Positions 12,034-22,576 of a DNA stretch of 64,000 bases are shown in pieces. Position 1 is the first letter of the stretch, and every line of letters starts with the position of its first letter. Under the pieces are notes generated by a model. The model was given only the letters and a program-made list of their open reading frames with translations, made no database searches and was not told the DNA's origin. A program made the position numbers and the translations under genes. The stretch comes from Lantana camara (Eukaryota > Streptophyta > Magnoliopsida > Lamiales > Verbenaceae): NCBI GenBank assembly GCA_037501455.1, contig CM074860.1, positions 49,920,501-49,984,500 on the forward strand. The letters run 5' to 3'.

Positions 12034-14933
12034 TTGGAGGACACCGAAGTGGTAAAGGAGTTTCCCGAGGTATTTCCAGAAAAGTTGGATTCTTTGCCTC
12101 CTGAGCGAGAGATCGAATTTGTGATCGATCTTTTTCCGAATGCTGAGCCGTATTCAAAGACTCCATACCGGATGGCTCCAGCGGAATTAAAGAAATTAAA
12201 GGTTCAGCTGGAAGCATTGTTGGAAGTTGGTTACATTCGGCCGAGCACTTCACCTTGGGGAGCACCAGTTTTATTTGTAAAGAAAAAGGACGGAACTTTA
12301 AGAATGTGCATCGATTACAGGGAGTTGAACCAGATGACTATTAAGAACAGGTATCCCCTCCCACACATCGAGGAGTTATTCGATATACTTCAGGGTTCCA
12401 AAATCTATTCCAAATTGGATTTAAGACAGGGATACTATCAGCTGCGAATCCGAGCAGAGGATATTCGTAAGACAGGATTCAATACTCGGTACGGGCACTA
12501 CGAGTTCGTGGTTATGCCGTTTGGATTAACTAATGCCCCTGCAGCTTTCATGGATATGTGCACCGGATTTTCAGGCCTTTCCTCGACAAGTTTGTGGTGA
12601 TTTTTATTGATGATATTCTGGTTTTCTCAAAATCAGCTGAGGAGCACGCGAGGCATCTTAAGCTTGTTCTACAGACTTTGAAAGAGCATCAGTTGTTTGC
12701 TAAGTTTAGCAAGTGTGAATTTTGGATCGATTGGGTTTCTTTCTTGGGATATCTAATTTCGGGAAAAGGGTTGGAAGTCGATCCCTCGAAAATCGAGGCC
12801 GTGCTCAAGTGGGAGAAACCAAAGAATGCCTCGGAAATTAGAAGCTTCTTGGGATTGGCCGGTTATTATAGAAGATTTGTTCAGGACTTTTCTAAGATTG
12901 CTGCACCGTTGACCCGATTAACAAAGAAGGATGTTAAGTTCGTCTGGGACGAGAAGTGTGATCAAAGCTTTAACTTTTTGAAAGAAAAGTTAGTCTCAGC
13001 TTCGGTATTAATTCTACCCTAGGGTTCAGAGGAGTATGCAGTGTACACAGATGCTTCTAAAGAAGGCTTAGGCTGTGTTTTGACTGAAAAAGGAAAAGTG
13101 ATCACCTATGCTTCTCGAAAGCTAAAGGAATATGAAAGGAATTATCCGACACACGACCTAGAGCTTGCAGCCGTGATCTTTGCTCTCGGGAAATGGAGAC
13201 ATTATCTTTACGGGACTTCCTTTGAGATTTTCACCGACCATAAGAGCCTCCAGTATTTGTTCACACTGAAAGATTTAAATATGAGGCAACGGCGTTGGAT
13301 GGAAAAGTTGGAAGATTATGATTGTACAATTAAATACCATCCAGGAAAAGCAAATGTGGTCGCTGATGCACTTAGCAGGAAGGCGAGTGTGTCGAGTTTG
13401 GAAGGAAAGGAAGGTGATGAAGTTGCTCCAATTGTCCTAAAAGCTCGGGTTTCTAATATCACAATTCAGCCGGAATTAAAGTATCAGTTATTTGAGGCTC
13501 AGAATAGGGATCCGGAAGTTCAGAAGCTTGTGAGTAAGGCTAAGGATGATCAGGAGAGTCCGTTTGGGTTTGATGAGACCGGGTTGCTTCGATTTAAAAA
13601 TAGAGTAGTAGTACCTGAGGAATTGAAACGGGTCCTACTTGAAGAAGCTCACAAGTCAGCCTATTCGATCCACCCAGGAGGAAACAAAATGTATAAGGAT
13701 TTGAAGCAATATTATTGGTGGAACGGGATGAAAAGAGACGTGGCAGAATATGTGAAACATTGCTTGACTTGCCAGAAAGTGAAAGCTGAGCACCAAAAGC
13801 CAGCAGGACTTCTACAACCGTTATCTATTCCCGAGTGGAAGTGGGAACAAGTAACGATGGATTTTGTTTCCGGATTACCGAAGGTTAAAGGCGGGTTTGA
13901 TGGAATTTGGGTAATCGTGGATAGATTTACAAAGTCTGCCCACTTTCTACCGGTCCGGATGTCTTATAAGATTCCAGGAGTTGGCTGAAATCTATAACCA
14001 AGAGATTATCCGACTTCATGGTATTCCGGTGAGCATAGTTTCAGACCGAGACCCGAGGTTTACTTCTAAGTTGTGGCAGGAGTTACAGGCCGTTTTGGGA
14101 ACGAGGCTTAAGTTCAGTACGGCATTTCACCCGCAAACAGACGGTCAAACTGAAAGATTAATAAGATATTTGGAAGATCTTCTTCGGCGATGGATTTTCA
14201 GAACTCGTGGGCAGAACAGCTTTCTTTGATTGAGTTTGCTTATAATAACAGATTTCAGGCTTCGATCGGGATGGCTCCTTACGAGTTACTGTATGGAAGA
14301 AAGTGCCGATCCCCGTTGTTCTTCGACTTGGAAGAGTGGAAATGGTCGAAACAGGAAGGAGTAAAGAAGGGTGAAAGATTCGAAAGGCCTTCCAAAGTCG
14401 TTCAAGCTATGATTGAGAAAATGCAAATGATTCAACAACGGATGAAAGCCGCACAAGATAGACAAAAGAGCTATGCCGATAAGCGCCGAAGAGATCTAGA
14501 ATTCGAAGTTGGTGACCGGGTATTCTTGAAGGTGTCACCAAGGAAAGGTTTCACCCGGATCGGGAAAGGAGGAAAACTTAATCCTCGCTACTTAGGTCCG
14601 TTCGAGATTCTTGAAAGAATAGGCGAGGTAGCCTATCGACTGGACCTACCACCGAGTCTTACGGGGATTCACAACGTGTTTCATGTTTCTCAGTTAAGGA
14701 AATATTACCCCGATGAGACCACGATTCTCCCCATGGAAGAAGTTGAGCTGGAACCGAATTTGACATTTGTTCAGAGGCCGGTTAAAATCATGGATCGGAA
14801 ATTTCAAGAATTGAGAAACCGGAGAATTCCCATGGTTAAAGTGTTGTGGAGAAGTGACAAGACCGAGGAAGCTACGTGGGAAACTGAAGATAAAATGAAA
14901 CGGATCCACCCGGAGTTGTTCACACAAGACTAG
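12034..14933 (+). pseudogene. R2 pol fragment (end of PR, RT, RNase H, IN, chromodomain)
   Basis: RT is readable from [12 protein letters not shown] (about 12160) to GYYRRF, with the catalytic IDDI at about 12605-12616. RNase H has YTDASKEG at about 13042. Integrase has the HHCC zinc region (about 13650-13780) and the D-D-E core with SDRDPRFTSK and HPQTDGQTER. A GPF box and chromodomain close the protein with ELFTQD before the stop at 14933. Breaks: loss of one A near 12557 (frameshift between FMDM and MHRIF), TAG at 13020-13022 (Glu in relatives), one extra base near 13973 between YKI and LAEIYN, and a deletion of about 7 nt near 14189. The catalytic residues themselves are kept. Confidence 0.92.
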
Positions 14934-14957
14934 AGAATCTGGGGACCAGATTCTTCT

Positions 14958-14970
14958 AAGGGGGGGAGAG
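14958..14970 (+). other. R2 polypurine tract
   Basis: AAGGGGGGGAGAG, four bases before the LTR start TGTAACGCCCC at 14975; standard plus-strand primer position. Confidence 0.88.
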
Positions 14971-14974
14971 TAGT

Positions 14975-17633
14975 TGTAACGCCCCGGTTCTAGATGAATA
15001 GGTAAGCACGCCACGTGTGTGTTTTGAGCGTAGGATTTTATTTTCGTTCTTTAATTTTATAATATATTCATACGTGGCATTCATATTTTTATAAAATTCA
15101 TGAAACATTGTTTATATAAATTATTTGAATTCATATCATTGGATATATTATTCACGGCACGGAAAAATATTTATTGCATGAAACAATTACCGAGAGTATT
15201 TTAAATTACCAAATTGTCCCTAGTTGAATATTTCTTTAAAATTCTAGGGACTTAATTGCATAGTCTTTTAGGGACCGAATTGATCATATTTTAAAACCAT
15301 GCCTATTCAATTGCATAACTTCATGAGTTGAGGGATTAGTTGGCAATTGGCATATTTCACAAAAATCAAGAGGAATGAATCACGTAACATTTTTATCTCC
15401 AAGCTTCCTAGTTCAATTTCATACAAATCTCCAACATATTCATCCCTCCCACTCTCGGTTTGTTCAAGAAAGAAAAGGGAAGAGAATTTTATCATTTACT
15501 TCAAGAATTTCCAAGAAAGATTTCAAGAAATCAAGTTTGAGCATCATCTTCATCCATTTCTTCACTTCTTGAACTTCAAAGGTGATAGTTGCATGATTTC
15601 ATGATTCTTGATCATATTTGGTTGGCTAGGGTTTGTGAATTATGTACCTTGAGGATTATTTGCTGAACAAAGAGTGATTAGGTGAATATATGTTGAATTA
15701 TAGCATGATTTATTCATGAAATCATTGAAAATTTGAGCTTTGTTGATCAAGAGGAGCATGGGCATGAAACTTGAAATTCTTGATAACATCTCATGCTTTG
15801 AGTGTTTAAATGTTATATTATCATCTTGTGAATATAGATGCATCATATTACCAGAAATAATAGCATTTGGGGATCACAAATTGGATTTGGTTTGCTTTGT
15901 TGATCATTGCCGAGAGCCTCCCCTGTTTTTGCTCTGTTCTGTAAATTGCAGAAACAGGGAACGGCCATTCCCAGCCTCAAGGCATTTTGGGAATAGCCGT
16001 TCCCCTTTTTTTAAACAAAAAGGAGGCGGCCGAGCATGGGAACGGCCGTTCCCCTTTTAGCCTTAGAGCCGGAAGGGCCATTCCCAGCTAGGCGCATTTT
16101 AAAACTAAAAACGTTGGCGCGATTTTGGGGATTCATGGGAACGACCGTTCCCATTTTTCAAAGGGATCCAGAATGGCCGTTCCCATCTCAGTTGCAGAAC
16201 AAAACATTCTGCATAAAATTACAAAAATAGCCCCTCGATCCGACGACTTCTTTGACCCCGAATTGCTATAATATGTGCTAATATGTAGTGAAACAACATG
16301 TTATCATGCCACATTGCATTTTCATCGTCATCTCGATACATTTCCGCAGTTCGTCATATTTTGTCCATTTTAGGTCTTGTCTCATGTATACACGTCGTGT
16401 TTGCACAGGTCACGAGGGCGTGGACGAGGAGCAGGCTCAATAGGGTATATCCTTGTCATATTTTGTACGAAAGGTGAGGTTTTGTTTAAGTAAATCGAAC
16501 CCTATAACCCTTATGTGCCACTTTCGGCCAAAACATATTATAATTATAAACGTTTTCAAAGTTATAAACCTTTTAAGCAAGAAAGCAATGATTGTCATGA
16601 TTTTCAAGCAAGTTTGGCGAGTACATGATTGCACGTGGGCCCGAAGGTAATTCTTGAGCCAACCGGGAAAGCAAGGGCTGACGAGTAACTCCTGAATTAT
16701 CCTCACATTGTTGGGATCACCCCCGAAGCCACTAGGAGATTAGTGGTGGAAGGAGTTCCGTGTCTACAGGGTCATGTCCTCTACACACACCATGTCGTGG
16801 ATAGTCGAGCCTTGCAAACTCGCTATCACCCGGAGGAAGAAGGAGACCGGGGATTAATCCGGCATGTCGGGTTATCCTCGGGTTATTGCATGATTTCAAG
16901 CATGAAACTGTCTATGTGAGCACTAAATGGGATTGTATGATCATGTATTGAATTGATAAAGCAAGCACATATTGTCACGTTTGGTGTAAAGGTTGGAGAA
17001 TCGCCCCTACTCACCGGGGTCACATTTCATGAAATGTTCAAGTTAAAATGTTAAAGTGATTGGTTGTAATCTCGGGCAAAGATTAAGTTTCTTGAATTAT
17101 ATATCCATTTCATTTCCAAAGTCTTCATCCGAGGCTACAACTTGCATGTGATGTGTGATACATATATATTTATTGCCTCTCACTCAGTCTTCGGTAGACT
17201 GATACTTCACTTTTCAGGTACTTGAGCGCTTGGTCGTGCTAGGCGGGTGTCTGGTCGAGTTTTGCATTCTCACGAGTCTAGTACCGTACCTTCATGTATA
17301 GCACTTTTAGTATCTCATGTTATGGTCGTTATTAGTACTTTTGCATACCTGAATATGTATACTATTAAGAGATGATAATGTATTGATAGTTAAGTTGGTA
17401 TCTATATGTATCTATTCGGTAAATATGGTACCTATATGTATGAATGATTTTATTGCTTCCGCTTTCATTATCATGTTTGCTCTGGTTTTGTTGGGGAGAG
17501 TGTCCCGCCTAGCTTGTCATTTTTAGTGTCACCCGTTCGCTATAGTTTTGATTTATGTATGGACTTTCCATTTCATACGTGGATCGAGGCTATTATGCGG
17601 GGGATGTAGTGCCCTAGGGGTTTGGGTGCTACA
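14975..17633 (+). repeat. R2 3' LTR (complete, 2659 bp)
   Basis: Runs from TGTAACGCCCC to GGGTGCTACA. Signals in order: AG/GTAAGC at 15000-15006; a pyrimidine- and CTG-rich tract near 15920-15950; six ACGGCCGT-type palindromes at 15957-16184; a 65-nt block at 16409-16473 bounded by TTTGCACAG and GTGAGG; a second acceptor CTTTTCAG ending at 17217; inverted arms GCTAGGCGGG (17238-17247) and CCCGCCTAGC (17504-17513), a perfect 10-bp pair; then GTTCGCTATAG and GCGGGGGATGT near the end. The right flank is R3 RT. Confidence 0.93.
15957..16184 (+). repeat. Palindrome cluster in R2 LTR (6 units)
   Basis: Six copies or near copies of GGGAACGGCCGTTCCC start at about 15957, 15989, 16038, 16071, 16137 and 16171. 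Only the 16038 copy is perfect; the others have one to three changes or are trimmed. The spacers do not look alike. The cluster lies about 980 nt into the LTR and ends about 220 nt before the acceptor at 16408. Confidence 0.9.
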
Positions 17634-19681
17634 GTAGCCTTGTCTCAAATCCAACTTCGAGTAGACTCTAGATCCCTGAAGTATGTCAAACAACTCCTCG
17701 ATATGTGGAAGAGGATACTTATTCTTGATCGTCATCCGGTTCAACTCCCTATAGTCTATACACATCCTCAAAGTCCCGTCCTTCTTCTTTACAAACAAAA
17801 CCGGTGCACCCCAGGGAGAAGAACTCAGTCTAATGTACCCAACCTCCAACAACGCATCAAGTTGAGTCTTCAACTCTTTCAACTCGGCCGGAGCCATACG
17901 ATACGGAGTCTTGGAGTACGGCTCTGCATTAGGGTACAAGTCGATCACAAACTCAATTTCCCGTTCTGGAGGTAACGAATCCAATTCCTCAGGAAAGACC
18001 TCGGGAAACTCCTTCACTACTTCCGTTTCTTCCAGCTTACTCTGATCCTTGGGTTTGTTAAGAATGTAAGCAATGAAACCCGTGGCTCCCTCTCGAACCA
18101 ACTTATGAGCTTCTGAGAACGAAAGTAGAGGCACAATCTTGGAACTCCAACCTACTACCAAATCTGATCCCAACTGAACCTTCTTCGCCCTGCAATCAAC
18201 TGTGGCAGAATGTCTGTACAACCAATCCATGGCCAAAATGGATCCATAGCAAGTCATCGGTAGCTCAATGAAGTCTGACAAGAAAACTCGACCCTCGATG
18301 CTCACCGGAACCTCTCTAAACACCCGATCAGATTCTAAACTACCACCAAACGGAGTACTAACCACATAACATGCAGAAGAACGAGTAACAGGTAAAGGCA
18401 AAGAAACAAATATAGCACTCGAAAGAAAGGAGTGAGTAGCTCCCGGATCAAACAAGGTATGAATGTTCGTGCCATGTATGCAAATGGTACCTTCAACTAC
18501 GGCGGCTGGATCAACATCAACATCCTGCTGCTCTCCGTCCAGAGCATAAGCACGAGCCCTGATCAGTGGTCTCTGTGCTCCCGGTGGGGGCATCCTGCGA
18601 TCCGGACATCCGTCTACCATATGCTCGTCGCTCCCACAAATCAAGCATAAACCCAGACGCCTCCTGCAGTTATCATAGATATGCGTCCTCTGACCACAGA
18701 AGGTACAAGCAGGCCTCTCGGGTGGTGGTGGCAAAGCTGGAGCAACTGGAGCTCTAATCACTGGTCCTGCTGGTCGGGGCTTCATCCCTGGGCCCTGCGG
18801 AGCTGGTGGTGGAGAAGAACAACCATCGGCCTCTTGCCTGAAGCAGAACCCGAACCTGAACCCTTATACCCCGATCCGGAACCTCTGAACCCCGATCCAG
18901 AGCCTCTGAAACCCGATCCGGACCCTGAGCTCGAACCTGAACCTGAACGATAAGAAGACCATCTCGTATTCACCGAATCCTCAACCAATAGTGCCTTCTT
19001 GGTAGCCTTCGCCCATGTGCTCGTGTTGACTGCCTCAATCGCTGCCTGAATATCCGGTCTAAGGCCCTGAACAAACTGCATCGCCTTATGGAAATCATCA
19101 CTCGCTATATTAGGAGCATAACGGGACAATCTCTCAAACTCGGCGATATACTCTGAAACTGACCAGCTTCCTTGCTTAAGTTCTGTAAATTCCTTCAATC
19201 TTCAAGTGCGAGAAGATGGAGGAATGAACTTGTTCTTGAATTCCCTGACGAAAACTGCCCAATTCACTTCCTCGCCTGCAGCATCTAGCACAATCCGGGC
19301 ACTCTCCCACCATGAATAGGCCTCACCCTGAATCAAAGAAATAGTACATCGGGCCTTCTCCTGGGACTCCCATATCCTCTCAATTTCTTGCAGCCACTGC
19401 TCAGCCTGAATATCATTCCCTTTATAGAACTTGGGAGGATGCTGGTTCTGGAACTCCCTGAAAGCTAATGAAATCTGACCTCCCGGTTGTGGTGGTGGAA
19501 CTGGTGGTGGTGGAGGAACATAATCCTGGACTCTCTGATCAATAAGACCCACCACGGCGTTCATAAAGTCCTGTGGCTGAGCCTGAGGAGGTGGAGGAGG
19601 AGGTGGTGATCTCTCCCGGTGATGATGACGACGATGTCGATGTCTAGGAGAGCGATCGCGGTGATGTCTATCGCGAGGCAT
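17634..19681 (-). pseudogene. R3 gag-pol 5' part (gag, PR, RT N-terminus)
   Basis: Gag starts at ATG 19681 in the context CAGGATGCC and opens with an Arg/His/Asp/Ser-rich stretch followed by seven prolines. An in-frame TGA at 19202-19204 interrupts the gag core just after PPSSRT; relatives have Leu there. A one-base frameshift lies between about 18785 and 18840, after GKRPM. Before it is a Gly/Ser-rich linker with GFRGSGS repeats. After it come two CCHC knuckles (CTFC..H..C and CLIC..H..C), protease [10 protein letters not shown], and RT from [12 protein letters not shown] to LDLRQGY, where R2 cuts in. The two knuckles and RD/RS-rich N-terminus match R9 and R12 but not R1. Confidence 0.9.
18869..18931 (-). 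repeat. 21-bp tandem repeat in R3 gag linker
   Basis: About three tandem 21-bp units encode GFRGSGS-like heptapeptides (the last has YK for FR). The linker lies between the gag core and the zinc knuckles, a place that tolerates low-complexity expansion. R9 gag has a different Gly/Ser/Gln linker here. Confidence 0.8.
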
Positions 19682-19923
19682 CCTGTAATCAAGTCACTAT
19701 TATGCGTGTTCAATTAGTAGGTGCAAATGTGTGCAAATAATTCACAAAATGCACAATAGTTATAAAAAGCAAACAATTCCCCGAATTCAAGTAAATTCAA
19801 ATAAGTCAAGTAGGTTCAAATATGTCAAATAACGATACAAGACTCTCAATTTGACAATTAGTTCCTATGCCGTGCGACCTAGACTCACAAGACACGACAC
19901 TAGAGACCCGGTTTTGCAACCGG
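19682..19923 (-). other. R3 5' leader between primer site and gag
   Basis: About 240 bp without an ORF. In sense it starts with GTTGCAAAACCGGG-like sequence, contains GTCGTGTCTTGTGAG and GGTCGCACGGCATAGG, and ends TTGATTACAGGATGCC. The same landmarks recur in R9 and R4, and partly in R12. An AG lies directly before GATG at the gag start in all four. Confidence 0.7.
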
Positions 19924-19935
19924 GCTCTGATACCA
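19924..19935 (-). other. R3 primer-binding site, initiator tRNA-Met type
   Basis: The minus strand reads TGGTATCAGAGC, eight bases inside the LTR that starts at 19944. Confidence 0.92.
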
Positions 19936-19943
19936 CCGTAGGA

Positions 19944-22576
19944 TGTAGCACCCGGAACGCTAGGCGCCACATCCCCCGCACCATAGCCTCAATCCACATA
20001 TGAAATGGTCAATCCATACATGAGCCAAAGCTATGGTGAACGGGAGACAATAAAAAAAACACTACACAAGGCTAGGCGGGTACCCTCAAGTAAAACCAAA
20101 CCAACAATGCAGAGTAGAAAGAAGCGGAAGCAATAACTCATTCAATATTTATAGGTACCATATTTATTTATTTACTAATAGATACCAACGTTCCATATCA
20201 ATACAATATCATCTCCAAAATAAATATCAAGGCATGCTACAAAATAAGTAAAATATCTGTACATGAACAAAGTGTGAGATGAAGTGTGCAAGACCCGAAT
20301 TAAAGACACTCTAGACTCTAATTCCCGCCTAGCACGCCCTGTAAAACAACTGAAAAGTTGAGGTGTCAGTCCAACACGGACTGAGCGAGGGGTTATAAAT
20401 AAATATAAGCGCACATACATGCAGGTTATAATCTCGGGTAATAATTTTGGGAAACAACAACAATACAATTTAATAAAGCAAAAGATACTATCGCCCGGGA
20501 TTACAACTAATTCAATTTATTAATTTAACCAAATCAATACAATCAATTTGTGGCCCGGCGAGTGAGGGCAATTCTCCAACCTTACACCGACTGTGTACGA
20601 TCAATCAATCAATTGTTCAATAGTTAGGTGATCATGCAATTCATTACGGTGCACAATTAGCAGTTTCAGTCCATCCTTCTTCCTCCGGGTGATGATGGGA
20701 TTGCAACGCCCCACCATCCAATCAGTCTGGGCAGAGGGTACATGAATCCCTAAGCCTGGAACTCCTTCCTCCCCTAATCTCCTAGGGGGTTCAGGGGTCA
20801 TCCCAATTTGGTGAGAGTAGCTCTCGAGTTACCCGACAGCCCATGCTTTCCCGGTTGGCTCGAGCCACTACCCTCGGGCCCACAGTGCAATACAATACTC
20901 GCCCAATCAACCAATCAATCAATTCCTTCAAAAGTTTGATAAATCATTTGAAACTCAATCTCATTTGAAACTATAGCTATGTAGATAAGTTTTGGCTTAA
21001 AACTTCACATAGGGTTATACGGGTTCTATGTATCTAGAATTAAACCTCACCTGAACGACCCAAAACAAACAAGGAAACAGCTCACGGGGCCTGCTCCACA
21101 TCACCAGGAAGCTGGTCTGTGCAAGAAAGACAATTGTCCGTGAGACACGACTCAAAATATACCAAATAGGACGAACGGCGAAAATGCAATGATCATGATA
21201 TGAATATGTAAAAGACAAGATTATGTTCATGTGCACTATTAATAAAATTAAATCATATGTTCAAGTCATTCACTCATTCATTCAAGTCACAATTAGGGAA
21301 TAAACAATTAAATACAGTCAACTAAACCAAATAACAACTAATATATAACCAACATATATGTATATATAACACCTACACGTACAGCCATGCATGCAAAACA
21401 ATATATGCATGAAACAGAATGTGACACGCCCGTGTCACCAAAATACACTAAGCCGTGACACCCCCGTGTCACGGTACAACAGACAATATGCATGCGAACA
21501 GAAGGTGACACGCCCGTGTCACCAATGCAAAGCAACCCGTGACACCCCCGTGTCACGGTACAGAAAAGTCCAACCAACCAGCATGCACCCCCGTGTCACC
21601 CGGAAGAGAAGAAAAGTGACACGCCCGTGTCACTGTGCGTAACAGGAAAAAAAATAGAGCAATAGCAGCAGCAGCAGCAACGAACCAACAACAACAACCC
21701 ACAAATGAATTCAAACCAAGATGAAATGCATATATATCATGCAATACACACACTATCCTACATATAAATCACTATCAATTCATATAAACATCCATTTCCA
21801 TGTTAGATCATCAAGAATCATCAAATGAAACCCATTCGATCAACCATGCTCCAAGTGCAATATCAACAAGTTGAATACATATAACTTAAGCTTAAAGTTC
21901 CTAAACATATTTCCAACAACCAATACACAATTTAACAAACAAATACTAAAGCCCTATCTAACCTACATGTGCAAGAAAATCATCAAAGTTCCATAATTAC
22001 CTCAAATGAAAGAAAAGAGAGAAGAGAAGAAGAGATGATGTTGATGATGGTTCTATGATCACAAAACCTACAAATATGAAGCTTGAAAGATGAAATCTTC
22101 CACCTAGCTTGAAGAGGGTTTGGTCTCGGTTGGGCAAGGAAAGCAAGAACAATATGTATGAATGTTTGTATGAAAGGGAATGTAATAGTACGTGAAATGC
22201 TGCTAATGAAGGGGAAGAAATGGCCAATTTTGCTATTGAGTCCTCCAATTATTTAAGTCATGCAATGAAGTCCACTTCCATAATAATTGATCAATTAGGT
22301 CCAATGCAATTAAGTCCCAAAAGTTCATGAAATGATCAAATAAGGCCACAAAAGAAATTAACTCATGTTCGGGAAATTAATTCACGTTACAATCACGTTC
22401 AATATATGCAATAATTATAATATGATATGAATTTCACAAAAATACTAAGAATATAATTTTATAAAGTTATGTCATGAAATGGAAAATTAAAGAAATGATC
22501 AATTAATAATTAAAATCTAACTCTCAAACGCACACGTGTCGATCATACCTGAATCGCCGAAAGCTGGGGCGTTACA
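19944..22576 (-). repeat. R3 5' LTR (complete, 2633 bp)
   Basis: From TGTAGCACCC at 19944 to GGGGCGTTACA at 22576. In sense: CAG/GTATGA donor-like site near the start (about 22548); a CTG-rich tract just before six palindromes (21421-21632); a 66-nt block at 21051-21116 between CTTGCACAG and GTGAGG; acceptor CTTTTCAG upstream of the arms CCCGCCTAGC (20324-20333 on plus) and GCTAGGCGGG (20071-20080 on plus). Its ends and overall order match solo LTR R8, so the two belong to one family, although the palindrome arms differ. Confidence 0.93.
21421..21632 (-). repeat. Palindrome cluster in R3 LTR (6 units)
   Basis: Units are GTGACACGCCCGTGTCAC (21421, 21504, 21615) alternating with CGTGACACCCCCGTGTCACG (21453, 21538), plus a degenerate half unit with CACCCCCGTGTCACC at about 21586. 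In sense the core is ACACGGGCGTGT. The two unit types strictly alternate, apart from the damaged copy. Confidence 0.92.

Larger units (their letters stand above)
12034..17633 (+). mobile_element. R2: chromovirus, 5'-truncated (pol and 3' LTR)
   Basis: Pol starts abruptly just before RT (frame [11 protein letters not shown]) and runs through integrase and chromodomain to a polypurine tract and a complete 3' LTR. The 5' LTR, gag and protease are absent; they should lie left of R1 if R1 inserted here, or were lost in the deletion at 12033. The right edge joins the RT of R3 at the codons for LDLRQGY, so R2 inserted into R3. Its LTR and pol are the same family as R9. Confidence 0.9.
17634..22576 (-). 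mobile_element. R3: chromovirus, gag to mid-RT plus 5' LTR
   Basis: In sense (right to left): 5' LTR 19944-22576, primer site 19924-19935, leader, gag from 19681, protease, and RT that stops at LDLRQGY where R2 is inserted. The rest of RT, RNase H, IN and the 3' LTR are not in the window. The right edge, after GGGGCGTTACA at 22576, runs into the R4 internal region, so R3 sits inside R4. The candidate TSD on the right is TTCAT; its partner lies outside. Confidence 0.9.

Noticed and set aside
21421..21632. Repeat-spacer pattern that looks like a small CRISPR array
   Set aside because: The units are palindromes inside a plant LTR, spacers vary in length, no cas gene is near, and the host is eukaryotic.
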